Assembly: GCF_023566055.1 (NCBI RefSeq)
Contig: NZ_JALIQP010000004.1
Location: 372,001 to 436,000 of the forward strand
Source: Halosolutus amylolyticus
GTDB lineage: Archaea > Halobacteriota > Halobacteria > Halobacteriales > Natrialbaceae
Direction: 5' to 3'
Length of the DNA: 64,000 nt
Shown here piece after piece: positions 36,372-45,938 of this stretch. A program made the position numbers and the translations under genes. Every line of letters begins with the position of its first letter. Position 1 is the stretch's first letter. The notes below the pieces were generated by a model. It made no database searches and was not told where the DNA came from. It saw only the letters and a list, made by a program, of their open reading frames with translations.

Positions 36372-38063
36372 TCAGAGGGTGAACCCGAAGTTGAAGTCGC
36401 CCTTCCAGTTCGATCGCTCCCCGCGGAAGACGGTGTCTCCCTGGTGGCGGTTGCCGACCCAGAGTACGTCGGCGAGCGCGGTACCGGGGTCGCTCATCAC
36501 GAGGCCGTCGAAGACGGCGTTCTCGATGTTGTGTGCCCGCCCGCTCTCGCCGAACCGGAGACTCGCATCGTCGGCGTCGATGTCGCTGTTGTGCAGGACG
36601 AGTCGGTCGACGTCGGTGCCCCGTCGACTGACGAAGAAGCCGTGGCGATCCTGGTCCGTCTGGGAGTCGAGGTCGTACTCGCAGTCCGTGAAGACGACGT
36701 TCGACGAGCGGACGTACACCGCGTAGTCGGAGACGCTCGGACTGGTTCGATCGGTGATCGTACAGCCTTCGAACACCGTGCGCGCGTCGTCGTTGTCGGC
36801 GACGCGGATCGCGCGCCCGTTGCCTCCCTCGTCAGTGATGTGGACGCCCGACAGCCGCGCCGGGCCGTCCTGGGTCAGGCGGATGATCTCGGTGTTCTTC
36901 TCGACCGTGTTCCGGATGGTGACCCCGTCGACGACCTGACCGCCGCCGTTCTCGAGCCAGAGACCGGACCACGGGTACCCCGGCTGTTCGGTCATCGTGA
37001 TGCGGCAGTTCTGGACGTAGTCGTTGGCGCCGATGCGGATCGCCGCGCCGGCGCAGTCGCGTGCGTGACAGCCCCGAATGATGTTGCGTCCGGCGTTGTT
37101 CGACACGTAGAACCCGTTGTCGACGTAGCCCGTCACCTGGCACCCCTCCCAGAAGTTCGTCCCGCGATTGTAGATCTCCGAACTGAATGGGATCGCGTGC
37201 CCGACGTGGGTGTCGCGGTCGTAGTGGGTGTCGCCGTTGTTCAGGTGACAGCCGCGGATGATGTTCGTCGTCGTGAACTGCCGCCCGTCGACCATGATCG
37301 TGTGGCGATCACCGCCGAAGTCGGGGTTGCGCCTGTCCCGTCGGCCGCGCATCGAGACGTTCTCGATCAATCCGAACGTGTAGGTGTACCAGCGGCCGAT
37401 CCCCGCGTCGTACTCGCCGCGGATGTCGACCTGGAGGTCTTTCATCACCGTCCGCTGGGCGTGCGGGAGCGAGTCGTCGATCCGTCCGACGGTCATCAGT
37501 CGATCGACGTCCTGGTCGGTGACCCTGAGGGTCGCGAACGGGTCGCCGACGATGCCGAGATACTCGTGGGCGTCGAAGTGAACGTTGTCGGTCTCGACGT
37601 GCCACTCCCCGGGTGGGATCACGTAGCGGTGGTTCCGCTCCGTCGGACTGAACGACTGGTAGTGGTCGACGATCGCACCCCAGACGTCGTCTCCCTGTGG
37701 TTCGACGCCGAGGTCGTCCCGCACGTTGACGATCGCCGGTGAGGACGAGTCGTCCTGTGGTTGAATCCGCACGCGCCGGGTCTCGCCGCCACCGTCGTCG
37801 GGACTGACCGGCGAGAGCGACCCGGCGAAGTCGAGGTGTGTGACTCCCTCGCTCACGGCCGCACCCGAATCGGTGACGGTGAGTCCCTGTCGGCTGGCGT
37901 CCTCGCCTGGGGCCGCGCCAGCGACGTCGGCCCCGTCCGAACCCGTCGCCTGCGAGGCCGTGATTCCGCTGCCGACGCCGAGTGTGCCGGCCAGTCGGAC
38001 GTACGAGCGTCGCGTTAGTCCTCGATTCGCCGCCTCCGATCGATCGTGCTGTCGATCACCGTT
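36372..38063 (-). CDS. Tat-exported right-handed beta-helix protein
   Basis: A 563-residue secreted protein. A twin-arginine signal LTRRSYVRLAGTLGVGSG (near residues 17-34) is followed by a Ser/Asp/Gly-rich linker and a parallel beta-helix. Repeated short strands occur from about residue 250 onward (NIIRGCHLNNGDTHY, NIIRGCHARDCAGAAIRIG, YVQNCRITMTE, TVFEGCTITD, VVFTDCEYDL). Several bacterial polysaccharide lyases and haloarchaeal surface proteins share this fold; no catalytic residues can be assigned. Start ATG 38063 is preferred to 38096 because the AT-rich GATAACAAAT lies at a workable distance upstream and the signal length is then normal. Confidence 0.78.
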   Translation of the reverse strand, partial: NGDRQHDRSEAANRGLTRRSYVRLAGTLGVGSGITASQATGSDGADVAGAAPGEDASRQGLTVTDSGAAVSEGVTHLDFAGSLSPVSPDDGGGETRRVRIQPQDDSSSPAIVNVRDDLGVEPQGDDVWGAIVDHYQSFSPTERNHRYVIPPGEWHVETDNVHFDAHEYLGIVGDPFATLRVTDQDVDRLMTVGRIDDSLPHAQRTVMKDLQVDIRGEYDAGIGRWYTYTFGLIENVSMRGRRDRRNPDFGGDRHTIMVDGRQFTTTNIIRGCHLNNGDTHYDRDTHVGHAIPFSSEIYNRGTNFWEGCQVTGYVDNGFYVSNNAGRNIIRGCHARDCAGAAIRIGANDYVQNCRITMTEQPGYPWSGLWLENGGGQVVDGVTIRNTVEKNTEIIRLTQDGPARLSGVHITDEGGNGRAIRVADNDDARTVFEGCTITDRTSPSVSDYAVYVRSSNVVFTDCEYDLDSQTDQDRHGFFVSRRGTDVDRLVLHNSDIDADDASLRFGESGRAHNIENAVFDGLVMSDPGTALADVLWVGNRHQGDTVFRGERSNWKGDFNFGFTL

Positions 38064-38079
38064 CATCGCGAGAATACTG

Positions 38080-38095
38080 TCATCACAAGTGATCA
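38080..38095. promoter_or_regulatory. Imperfect palindrome at the beta-helix gene promoter
   Basis: TCATCACAAGTGATCA has half-sites TCATCAC/GTGATCA that differ at one position. It lies between the AT-rich box and the chosen start, where a repressor would block transcription. No other copy was seen in the window, so regulation is only a suggestion. Confidence 0.35.
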
Positions 38096-38300
38096 TTTGT
38101 TATCGGACGACTACTCGGCGGCAGTGACCGACTGCGAATCCGTTGCAGATCTGTAACTGACCAGAGCACCGTTTCGAGTTCGCAAGTGGCCGGAAAACGG
38201 GAGCGACAGCGATCGATGCGGCGGACCGCGATCGGTCGGCGACTCGGGGTCGAGCGTCGGACTCGAACTGCGGCCGGCGATTCGCGGTCGATCGGCGCGT

Positions 38301-39833
38301 TCAGTCGTCGGCCGGCGCGAGGGGCTGTGCGTCCGTCGCCAGCAATCGGTCGAGCGCGTCGACCATCGCCTCGACGCTCGCGCGGGTGATGTCGGCCTCG
38401 CTCCGGGCGACGGTGACCGAGCGATCGTTTCGCGCCATCGTCACTTCGACGGTGACGACGGCGTCCGTGCCGCCGGTGACCGCGTCGACGTGGTAGGACT
38501 CCAGTTCCGCGTCGGCCGCGGAGCCGAGCGCCTCGCGGACGGCGGAGACGGCGGCGTCGACGGGGCCGGAGCCGGTGCCGCTGGCGACGCGCTCCTCGCC
38601 GTCGACGTCGAGGCGGATGCTCGCCGTGGGGACGGCCCCGCCGCTCGTCGCCGTGAGGTCCAGCAGTTCGACGACGCGCTCGCGATCGTCGCCGGTGACG
38701 TCCTCGGCGATCGCCAGCAGGTCGGCGTCCGTGACCCGGCGGCCCCGATCGCCGAGTTCGGTGACGCGGTTCGCGATCGCGGCGACCTCGTCGCCGCTGG
38801 CGTCGACGCCGTGTTCCTCGAGCGTCGCCGCGACGCCGGCACGGCCCGTGTGTTTCCCGAGCGCGAGTCGGCGTTCGCGGCCGACGGTCTCGGGCGCGTA
38901 GGGCTCGTACATCTTGTCGTCCTTGAGCGTGCCGTCGGTGTGGATCCCGCTCTCGTGGGTGAAGGCGTTCTCCCCGATGACGGCCTTGTTCGGCGGGAGC
39001 TGGACGCCGGTCGCCCGCGAGACGATCTGTGCGAGGTCGTACAGTTCCTCGAGTTCGAGCGTCTCGACGTCGTAGACGTGGGCGAGCGCGATCGCGACCT
39101 CCTCTAGGGCGACGTTGCCGGCGCGTTCGCCGAGGCCGTTGACGGTGCAGTGAACGAGGTCGGCACCGGCCGAGACGGCCGAGAGCGCGTTCGCGACGCC
39201 CAGTCCGAGGTCGTCGTGGGTGTGGGCGCTGACCGGGCCGAGGTCCGCGAGCCGGGAGACCGCTTCGGCGGTCCGCTCGGGGCCCGTGTGGCCCACCGTG
39301 TCGGCGAAACAGGTTCGATCGGCCCCGGCGTCGAGGGCGGTCCCCATGAGGTCCTCGAGGTAATCGAGGTCGGCCCGGGAGCCGTCCTCGCCGATGACCT
39401 CGACCCAGAGGTCGTGGTCGCCAGCGTACTCCACGAGTTCGGCAGTTTTCGCGAGATTGTCCTTCCGGGAAGTGCCGACCTTGTCCTCGACGTGGCGGTC
39501 GCTCGAGGGGACGACGAGGTGGATCCCGTCGACGTCACAGTCGAGCGCGAGGTCGACGTCGGTCCGCATCCCGCGGCAGAAACTGGTCACGCGCGCGTCG
39601 AGATCGAGATCGGTGACCCGGGAGATCGCCTGCCGTTCGCCCGCGCCGGTGCAGGCGCTTCCGGCCTCGATGACGGCGACGCCGGCGCGCTCTAGCGCAC
39701 GGGCGATTTCGACTTTTTCGTCGGGTGAAAGCGAGACACCCGGCGCTTGTTCGCCGTCGCGAAGCGTCGTATCGAGAAGGCGGACGGTACGATCGGATGG
39801 AATCGTCTGCTCGGTGGAGTGATGTACAGGCAA
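38301..39833 (-). CDS. cimA: (R)-citramalate synthase / 2-isopropylmalate synthase family
   Basis: A 510-residue enzyme of the Claisen-type acyltransferase family. The TIM-barrel motifs are LLDTTLRDGEQAPGVSLSP, AHTHDDLGLGVANAL (metal His pair) and VNGLGERAGNVALEEV. GKHTGRAGV follows, then a C-terminal regulatory LeuA dimer domain from about residue 385. Haloarchaea use citramalate synthase (acetyl-CoA plus pyruvate) for isoleucine and isopropylmalate synthase for leucine; the sequence alone does not settle which. It is a lone gene here. The start is unusual: no ATG or GTG is in frame before the family start, and TTG 39833 is the first candidate. Confidence 0.88.
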   Translation of the reverse strand: MPVHHSTEQTIPSDRTVRLLDTTLRDGEQAPGVSLSPDEKVEIARALERAGVAVIEAGSACTGAGERQAISRVTDLDLDARVTSFCRGMRTDVDLALDCDVDGIHLVVPSSDRHVEDKVGTSRKDNLAKTAELVEYAGDHDLWVEVIGEDGSRADLDYLEDLMGTALDAGADRTCFADTVGHTGPERTAEAVSRLADLGPVSAHTHDDLGLGVANALSAVSAGADLVHCTVNGLGERAGNVALEEVAIALAHVYDVETLELEELYDLAQIVSRATGVQLPPNKAVIGENAFTHESGIHTDGTLKDDKMYEPYAPETVGRERRLALGKHTGRAGVAATLEEHGVDASGDEVAAIANRVTELGDRGRRVTDADLLAIAEDVTGDDRERVVELLDLTATSGGAVPTASIRLDVDGEERVASGTGSGPVDAAVSAVREALGSAADAELESYHVDAVTGGTDAVVTVEVTMARNDRSVTVARSEADITRASVEAMVDALDRLLATDAQPLAPADD

Positions 39834-40063
39834 GAGTGATGAACTGCGACTACGTTCGTCGCGGAATTTCGCGCCCAGCCGGGTTGCCCCGACTTCCTCT
39901 ATCCTCGTCCGGCGTTGAGAACGAATCTCGTGCCATTCTATCTCGTCCTATCGAAGTGGCCCGTCTTAAGTTCGCCGGTCACGGTACCATCTGCCCACCC
40001 GTCGCCGCGATCGGCGGGCGACCCGAACACCCTTTCCAGTGCCCGTGGTAGCGGGGAGCGAGT

Positions 40064-40621
40064 ATGGACTCCACGCTCGAGCCGCTGGCGCGATCGCTTC
40101 GCGACGCGCCGGTCGTCGATCGGGACGGTTATCACTACTTCGTCCACGGCGTCACCGACGGAATTCCGCCGGTCGAACCGGACGTCCTGCGAGCGATCGC
40201 GACCGGCATCCGTGACCGGATCGACCTCGCGGAGGTCGACAAGCTGGTCGCGCCCGAGGCGATGGGGATCCACCACGCCACCGCGCTCTCGCTCGCGACG
40301 GACCTCCCCTTCGTCGTCGTCCGCAAGCGGGCCTACGGCTTCCCCGAGGAGATCGTCGTCCGCGGGGAAACCGGCTACAGCGAGAGCGACCTCTACCTGA
40401 ACGGGGTCGACGCGGGCGACCGCGTGGTGCTCGTCGACGACGTCCTCTCCTCCGGCGGGACGATCGAGGCCGTCTGTGACGCGCTGGAGGAGTGCGGGGC
40501 GGACCTGCAGGACATCGTCGTCGTCCTCCGGCGGGTCGACGGCGATCACGACCTCGATCGGCCGGTGACGAGCCTGCTCGACGTCCGCGTCGAGGACGGC
40601 GAACTGGTGATCGTCGACTGA
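40064..40621 (+). CDS. Hypoxanthine/adenine-type purine phosphoribosyltransferase (HGPRTase-like)
   Basis: A 185-residue type I PRTase. The PRPP-binding motif is RVVLVDDVLSSGGTIEAV (near 124-141), and the substrate hood and flexible loop lie in FVVVRKRAYGFPEEIVV. APEAMGIHHATALSLATDLP matches the haloarchaeal HGPRTase-like family. It probably salvages purine bases to nucleotides, though some members of this group are reported as regulators or with unclear specificity. Its stop codon (TGAGACGG) abuts a palindromic repeat, and the next gene is convergent. Confidence 0.85.
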   Translation: MDSTLEPLARSLRDAPVVDRDGYHYFVHGVTDGIPPVEPDVLRAIATGIRDRIDLAEVDKLVAPEAMGIHHATALSLATDLPFVVVRKRAYGFPEEIVVRGETGYSESDLYLNGVDAGDRVVLVDDVLSSGGTIEAVCDALEECGADLQDIVVVLRRVDGDHDLDRPVTSLLDVRVEDGELVIVD

Positions 40622-40707
40622 GACGGTCTGCCGTCCCGATGTACCGGTGCGACCGCAAAGCGGTCACGGTTGCTTCGGAACTGACGTACAGTAGTTCGTA
40701 CGAATCG
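40622..40707. repeat. Palindromic intergenic repeat (copy C)
   Basis: It matches copy A in layout: CGATGTACCGGTGCGACCGC on the left, AAA at the loop, and GCGGTCACGGTTGCTTCGG with ACTGACGTACAGTAGTTCGTACGA on the right. It starts at the upstream stop codon and fills the space between convergent genes. Divergence from A is greatest in the outer left arm. Confidence 0.75.
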
Positions 40708-40710
40708 GGG

Positions 40711-41073
40711 TCAGGACTCCGGCCTCTCGAGGCGGAGGCGATCGCCGGTCTCGACGTTCGCGGCCGCACCGGCGGGTAGCTCGACGATCCGATCGGCCGC
40801 CTCGCGAGCGAAGCCCCGCCACGGTCGCAGCCGCTCGACGCGCCGGACCTCGTCGTCGACGATCCAGACCGCGTCGATCGGGAACGGGACGAACAACATG
40901 TGGACGTCGCGAGTCCTGGCCGTGCCGAACTCGAAGACCAGCGCGTACTCGTCCGGGAGCGATCGGCGGAACATGAGGCCGCGGGTCTGGCTCCAGAGCG
41001 AGTCCGCGACGTCGATGGTCGTCGCGAGGACGGCCTCCTCGTCGTCCCCGACCGGATCGTGAACCAGGCGCAC
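40711..41073 (-). CDS. DUF192 family protein
   Basis: A 120-residue domain of the DUF192 family: VRLVHDPVGDDEEAV, then SLWSQTRGLMFRRSLPDEY and MLFVPFPIDAVWIVDDE, ending RIVELPAGAAANVETGDRL. Family members are small beta-barrel proteins of unknown function, often exported; this one shows no signal peptide. The frame is open far upstream, but the extension is arginine-rich shadow sequence. GTG 41073 fits the domain border and lies about 27 bp after a TATA-like TTTTTC. Confidence 0.82.
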   Translation of the reverse strand: MRLVHDPVGDDEEAVLATTIDVADSLWSQTRGLMFRRSLPDEYALVFEFGTARTRDVHMLFVPFPIDAVWIVDDEVRRVERLRPWRGFAREAADRIVELPAGAAANVETGDRLRLERPES

Positions 41074-41258
41074 GCCATCGAGTCGGAACGGGGACGAGAA
41101 AAAGCTCCCGACCGGTCGCCGGCGCGACCGCGGGCACGCTCGACGACGAGGGGACGGGCACCGGCGGTGGTACCAACGGCGACGGTGGCCCACACTCCGG
41201 ACGGCTCCGGGGTCACGCACCGGGCGATTCAATTGTCCGCGAGTCCTACGTGGCGGCG

Positions 41259-41801
41259 ATGGAGAAAACGCCGAAGGGAACCTCCGTCGGCGTCGACGAT
41301 CCCTACGAGTTCGCCGGCGTCTGTGATTACCTGACGGGCGAGGGCAAATGCAGGTACGCCTTCGACCACTACGAGCACGACCCCGAGTTCGCCCGGGAAC
41401 GCGCACAGGCGGACTACGCCTGTCCCGTCGTCGACCCCGAAACGGACGAGACGTGGGCCGACTGCCCGCACTTCCGGTCCCGGAACCGCGATCGCGAGTG
41501 CGTTCGCTGCGGTCTCGAGGCGAAGCGGATGGCGCACTCGGACGAGCGGCCGCTCCTCGAGGAACACCACCTCTCCTATGCTCGCGACGGCGACACCCTC
41601 TCCCACGAGATCACGATCTACCTCTGCCGGTGGTGTCACTCGAAGGTCCACAACTCCTGGGCCCGCATCACCGACGACGCCGCACCGGACCCGGACGCGA
41701 TCGCGACGCTCGAACACCGTCGGAGCCGGGAACTCGACGAGGCGGGGTTCGAGTCGGCCGCGGAGCGGTACGACGACGGGAGCCAGAACGGACGCCGATG
41801 A
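41259..41801 (+). CDS. HNH-endonuclease-like zinc-binding protein
   Basis: A 180-residue soluble protein. It has several cysteine pairs: CDYLTGEGKC near residue 22, CPVVD...CPHF, CVRCGLE (about 88-94), and CRWCHSKVHNSW near residue 127. The stretch EEHHLSYARDG followed by CRWCHSKVHN has the spacing of a beta-beta-alpha-Me (HNH) finger whose zinc is held by the paired cysteines. A nuclease role is plausible but unproven, and no partner methylase or specificity gene lies nearby. ATG 41259 is preferred to GTG 41250. Confidence 0.72.
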   Translation: MEKTPKGTSVGVDDPYEFAGVCDYLTGEGKCRYAFDHYEHDPEFARERAQADYACPVVDPETDETWADCPHFRSRNRDRECVRCGLEAKRMAHSDERPLLEEHHLSYARDGDTLSHEITIYLCRWCHSKVHNSWARITDDAAPDPDAIATLEHRRSRELDEAGFESAAERYDDGSQNGRR

Positions 41802-42006
41802 CGGCGGCGAGTGACGCGCTCGCGCTCCGGACTCGCCGGCGGTTCGGAGAGAGCGGTTTTCGGGGCCCGGCGTCCGGGCGAGAGTGGTGAGAAAACGTCG
41901 ATCGTCACAGTTGCCACGGCCGCTCACTGTCGGGACGATTGATTCGATCGATCGGGGCCCGGGATCGATCGGCACCCGACCCAGCGAAACTGCGGCTATA
42001 GCCCGA

Positions 42007-44496
42007 TCAGCCGCCGAACGTGAACGTCTCGTCGGTTCCCGTTTTGTCCGGTTCGTCGTCGTCTGTCTCGGTCCTCGTCGCGTTCGACGGATCGGTGGCG
42101 CTGTCGTCACCTGTAGCCGCGTCAGAGGTGTCGGTGGCGTCGGCGGCACCGACGGTCGCGTCCGCGGTCGAGACGCTCTCGCTCTCGATCGCGGCCGCGT
42201 CGGAACTGGCGTCGGCGTCCGTCTCGAACCGATCGAGCGCTTCGGAGAGGGCCACCGCCTGCTGTGACAGGTCGTCCGCCGACGCGGTCACCTCCGTCAG
42301 TGCGGAGGTCTGCTCCTCGGCGGAGGCGGCGACGTTCTGGGCTTCTGCCGTCGTCTCCTCGGCGATCGTTCCGACCTCGTCGACCATCGCGACGACCTCC
42401 TGTGTCGAGGCCGCCTGCTCCTCGGTCGTCGCCGAGATCGACTGGACCCCGTCGTTGGTCTCCTGGGCGTACTCCGCGATCTCTTCGAGCGCGCTGCCGG
42501 CGTTGGTCACGAGGTCGTTCACGTGCTGGATCTCCTCGCTCGTCCGATCGACCTCGTCCGCCGAGCGCTCGGTCTGCACCTGGATCTCCTCGAGTCTGCG
42601 ATCGATCTCCTCGGCGGTCACTTTCACGTCCTGGGAGAGTTCCTTGACCTCCGACGCGACGGCGCTGAATCCGCCGTCGTCGTCGCCCGCCGCGGACCGG
42701 GACGCCTCGATGTTGGCGTTCAGCGCGAGCATGTTCGTCTGCTCGGCGATCTCGGCGATCCGATCGATCAGGTCGTCGACCTGGTCGACCTCCTCGCGGA
42801 GTTGGTCGAACTCCGAGACGACGGATTCGCGTTCCTCCTCGAGGGTCTCACACGCCTCGATCGCGTCCTCGACCGCCTCGTGGCCATCGCGACTGGTTCG
42901 CGCCGTCCGTTCGGCGACGTCGGCCACTTCGTTCGAGGCGGCGGCGATCTCCTCGGTCGTCGTCGAGAGGTTGTTCATCTCGGCGTCGACGGAGCGCAGT
43001 GACTCGTACTGCTCGTCCGCGCCGTCGGAGATCTCCTGGATCGACTCGGTGACCTGCTGGCTCGCGACCTTGACCTCCTCGCTCGAGGCGGTGACCTGTT
43101 CGCTGGCCGTCGCGACGTCGGTCGCGAATCGGTTCAACTGGTCGATTGTCGTCTCGATCTCGACGAGCATCTCGTTGAAGTCCGTGGCGATCGCCTGCAT
43201 GGTCTCGTTGTCCGAGACGTCCGGGTCCATCCGAACGGTGAGGTCGCCGTCCGCCGCCCCCTCCATCACGTCACCGTACTCGGCCGCGGCCGCCTGGAGT
43301 TCGTCGTTTATCTGCTGGACGCGCTCGCGTTCGCGCTCCGCGTCGGCTCTCGCGTCCTCGGCCTCGGTGATCTGCCGTTTCAGTTCGTCGCGCATCGACG
43401 CGAACCCGTCGTAGAGGCGACCGATGTTGTCGATCCGGTTCGTCTCGAACTCCACGTCGAGGTCGCCCTGTTCCATCTCCTCGACCTTCCCCGTGAGACG
43501 ATCGACCGACGTTGCCGTGTTTCGCCCGATGACGGCGCCGACGAGACCGATCAGGACGACGCCGGCGATCGTGGCGATCGTCCCGAACTGGTTGACGGTA
43601 TTGACGAACCCGTACGCTTCTTCGTCCGACGTGTGGACCAGCACGGCCCAGCCCGTATCGGTCTGTTGATACGCGGCGACGTATCCGCCGGGAGCGAAGT
43701 CGTACGGCTCGTCCTGTAGCGTCTCGCTCGGCGGTTCGTCGACGGTTATCGCCCCAGACTCGTCGCCGCCGAACGCCTGCTCCAAGATACCGGCGTCGTC
43801 CTGGTACGACTGCTGGAAGGAGCCGAGGTCCGACCCCAGGTACTCGTCGTCGGCGACGATCTCACCGTTCTCGTCGACGACGATCGTCGACGTCGCGTTC
43901 GAGTTGGAACTGGCGATGTCGGACGTTCGTTCTTCCAGGTTGACCGTGACGACGAGTGCGCGGTCGTCGACGTCCTCGATCCCCCTGTAGTACGAAACCA
44001 CGGCGGTATCGCCGCCGATCGCGTACGGCTCCGTTCGTTCGACGTCGCTCGTGGACACGTCCTCGAGACCGGCGGTGTCCGGGAAGTCGAGATCGTCGAG
44101 GGTGTCGCCCGAGATCGCGGTCGTGGCGACCAGTTCGCCGGAGGTCGTGTCGACGTAGTGGATGTCGACGTAATCGGCCGGGAGTTCGAACTTGAGTTGC
44201 CTGAGGTACGACTGGATTTCGTCCTCGGTCCCGTCCACCATCACCGGCGCTTTCGTGTTCGAGGAAACGAGCCGTTCGTTCCGCTGGTGCCAGTTATCGA
44301 TCGTCGTCGCTTCCTGAACGGCGACGGTTTCGTACTCATCGAGCGCGTTCTGCTCGACGTCCTCGGTAATCTGTGCGGTGGCGACGAGCCCGATCGCACC
44401 GACGGAAAGAGCCAGTAGTAACAGTACAATTCCGAATTTGAGTGCATAACTCCGCCGAATGACCGACGGAACGAGTCGACGCAAGCTCCCCTTCAT
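42007..44496 (-). CDS. Methyl-accepting chemotaxis protein (haloarchaeal transducer)
   Basis: An 829-residue receptor. TM1 lies at residues 16-40 (FGIVLLLLALSVGAIGLVAT). An extracellular dCache-type sensor of about 250 residues follows (YVDIHYVDTTSGELVATT; AYQQTDTGWAVLVHTSDEEA). TM2 is ATIAGVVLIGLVGAVIG near 305. Two HAMP-like segments lead to the coiled-coil signalling domain with hairpin tip AEIAEQTNMLALNANIEASR. The C-terminal tail is acidic, about 70 residues long, and ends TFTFGG. No che gene is adjacent. AGGTGA four bases before ATG 44496 supports the start. The ligand is unknown. Confidence 0.95.
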   Translation of the reverse strand: MKGSLRRLVPSVIRRSYALKFGIVLLLLALSVGAIGLVATAQITEDVEQNALDEYETVAVQEATTIDNWHQRNERLVSSNTKAPVMVDGTEDEIQSYLRQLKFELPADYVDIHYVDTTSGELVATTAISGDTLDDLDFPDTAGLEDVSTSDVERTEPYAIGGDTAVVSYYRGIEDVDDRALVVTVNLEERTSDIASSNSNATSTIVVDENGEIVADDEYLGSDLGSFQQSYQDDAGILEQAFGGDESGAITVDEPPSETLQDEPYDFAPGGYVAAYQQTDTGWAVLVHTSDEEAYGFVNTVNQFGTIATIAGVVLIGLVGAVIGRNTATSVDRLTGKVEEMEQGDLDVEFETNRIDNIGRLYDGFASMRDELKRQITEAEDARADAERERERVQQINDELQAAAAEYGDVMEGAADGDLTVRMDPDVSDNETMQAIATDFNEMLVEIETTIDQLNRFATDVATASEQVTASSEEVKVASQQVTESIQEISDGADEQYESLRSVDAEMNNLSTTTEEIAAASNEVADVAERTARTSRDGHEAVEDAIEACETLEEERESVVSEFDQLREEVDQVDDLIDRIAEIAEQTNMLALNANIEASRSAAGDDDGGFSAVASEVKELSQDVKVTAEEIDRRLEEIQVQTERSADEVDRTSEEIQHVNDLVTNAGSALEEIAEYAQETNDGVQSISATTEEQAASTQEVVAMVDEVGTIAEETTAEAQNVAASAEEQTSALTEVTASADDLSQQAVALSEALDRFETDADASSDAAAIESESVSTADATVGAADATDTSDAATGDDSATDPSNATRTETDDDEPDKTGTDETFTFGG

Positions 44497-44695
44497 ACGA
44501 TCACCTCTCGAACGTATAGACAATAAATGATATGTTTCGTGTATGAATATTCTATCGGGTGATATTTTTGGGAATTATCGACCCCTTGCCGCAATATTTT
44601 GTAAAGGATTGGAGAATCTGGCGCGTCCCAGGTGTCCGACGTCGGTCGAACGACGGGACGGCGACGCAGTGTCGCGGCGTACCGTGACGTCGGGT

Positions 44696-44893
44696 TCAGT
44701 CGAGAATGTCGCCGACCCGCCGCGGTTCTCCCTGCAGGTTCGGCTGTTCGGCGACGATCTTCAGGACCTCGTGGTCGGTCACGTCGTGGTACGGTTTCTC
44801 GATCGCCTCCTCGATCAGGTCACGATCGAGGCGAAATTCGGTTCCTTCGTAGACGACGTCGACGCCGTCGTCGTCGAACGCGAGCGTAGTCAT
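44696..44893 (-). CDS. DUF5800-type small haloarchaeal protein
   Basis: A 65-residue soluble acidic protein, MTTLAFDDDGVDVVYEGTEF at the start, then an amphipathic helix (RDLIEEAIEKPYHDVTDHEV) and the ending EPRRVGDILD. It fits the conserved haloarchaeal DUF5800 group as I recall it; the function is unknown. The gene is isolated. The region between it and the MCP promoter (about 44524-44640) is AT-rich and apparently empty. Confidence 0.75.
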   Translation of the reverse strand: MTTLAFDDDGVDVVYEGTEFRLDRDLIEEAIEKPYHDVTDHEVLKIVAEQPNLQGEPRRVGDILD

Positions 44894-45086
44894 GGCGGGT
44901 CGTAGGAGGTGGTGGGTGAAAAACGGGACGACTGCGGTCGACGATCCGGATCGACCCGCTACGCGGCCGGGGATCGTCCGACGGTCCGACCGTTCCCCTG
45001 CTCGTCGACCCCCGTCGTCCCGATCGTCAGACGGACGGCAGACGACGCGCGAGGTTTAATAGTGGGTGTCTTCATTGGATGGAAGT

Positions 45087-45938
45087 GTGGCCATCAGCAG
45101 GGATCCGCTCGACGAACTCGTCGTTCCGGACGGGACCGAAGCGAAGGAAGTCGCCCTCGAGACCGACGGTGACGTCCTCGTCGGTGGCCGATCGACCGTC
45201 GAGTTCGGCGTGCGCGGCCGTAACGTCCTCGCCGGCGAGGGCGTCCAGTTCGGCGGCGACATCGAGGCCGAGGGCGACTGCCGCCTCGACATGTGGTGCG
45301 AGGTCGCCGACAACGTGCTGGTGGGTCAGGACGCCTACATCGGCGAGCGCGTCCACGTCGGCGGCGAGATGAAAGTCGCCGGCGACCTGGACATCGGCGA
45401 CGACGTCGAGATCGAGGAGGGGTTCGAGGCCAACGGCTGGATCGTCATCCGGAACCCGATGCCGACGATCGTCTTCCTGTTCGTCTACCTCAAGCACCTC
45501 CTGCTGATCGGCGAGGAGGACGCGGCCCAGCAACTCATCTCCGAACTCACCGACGAGGACGACCCCGACGCCGAGCCCCTCGTGATCCCCCGGAACGCGT
45601 CGGTCGGCGACGACGCCTGGCGCGTCTCGACCCCGGCGACGATCGGGGATGACTGCCGCCTCCACGGCAACGTCCGCGCGGAGACGATCGACGTGGGTGC
45701 AGATTGCAACATCTTCGGCAGTCTCCGGGGGCGTGGCGACGTGACCGTCGGCGAGGGGACCCGCGTCCACGGCGACGTGACGACCCGCGACGGCGACGTG
45801 ACGATCGCGGCAGACGCCCGCGTCCTCGGGGACGTCTCGTGTGCGGACCTCGAACTGGGCCCCGGCGCAGAGGTGGACGGGACGATCCGCGCCGACGGCG
45901 AGATCACGATGGGAACGACCGAACGAGACGTCGAGTAA
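45087..45938 (+). CDS. Polymer-forming (bactofilin-like) beta-helix protein
   Basis: A 283-residue soluble protein with repeated short beta-strand turns typical of bactofilin or left-handed hexapeptide helices. Examples are VLVGGRSTVEFGVRGRNVLA, VLVGQDAYIGERVHVGGEMK and, after a helical linker (TIVFLFVYLKHLLLIGEEDA, 131-150), a second helix RLHGNVRAETIDVGADCNIF and EGTRVHGDVTTRDGDVTIAA. A cytoskeletal or surface-scaffold role is inferred. GTG 45087 begins the conserved VAISRDPLDELVVPDGTE and lies about 30 bp after a TATA-like TTTAATA; the longer frame from GTG 45066 would start too near that box. Confidence 0.75.
   Translation: MAISRDPLDELVVPDGTEAKEVALETDGDVLVGGRSTVEFGVRGRNVLAGEGVQFGGDIEAEGDCRLDMWCEVADNVLVGQDAYIGERVHVGGEMKVAGDLDIGDDVEIEEGFEANGWIVIRNPMPTIVFLFVYLKHLLLIGEEDAAQQLISELTDEDDPDAEPLVIPRNASVGDDAWRVSTPATIGDDCRLHGNVRAETIDVGADCNIFGSLRGRGDVTVGEGTRVHGDVTTRDGDVTIAADARVLGDVSCADLELGPGAEVDGTIRADGEITMGTTERDVE

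Noticed and set aside
36012-37742. 576-codon open frame opposite the beta-helix gene
   Set aside because: Mirror frame of a real Tat-exported protein; no recognisable domain and the upstream part crosses another gene's start.
45066-45086. Longer start (GTG 45066) for the bactofilin-like protein
   Set aside because: It lies only about 10 bp after the TATA-like box, too close for the transcript start; GTG 45087 matches the conserved N-terminus.
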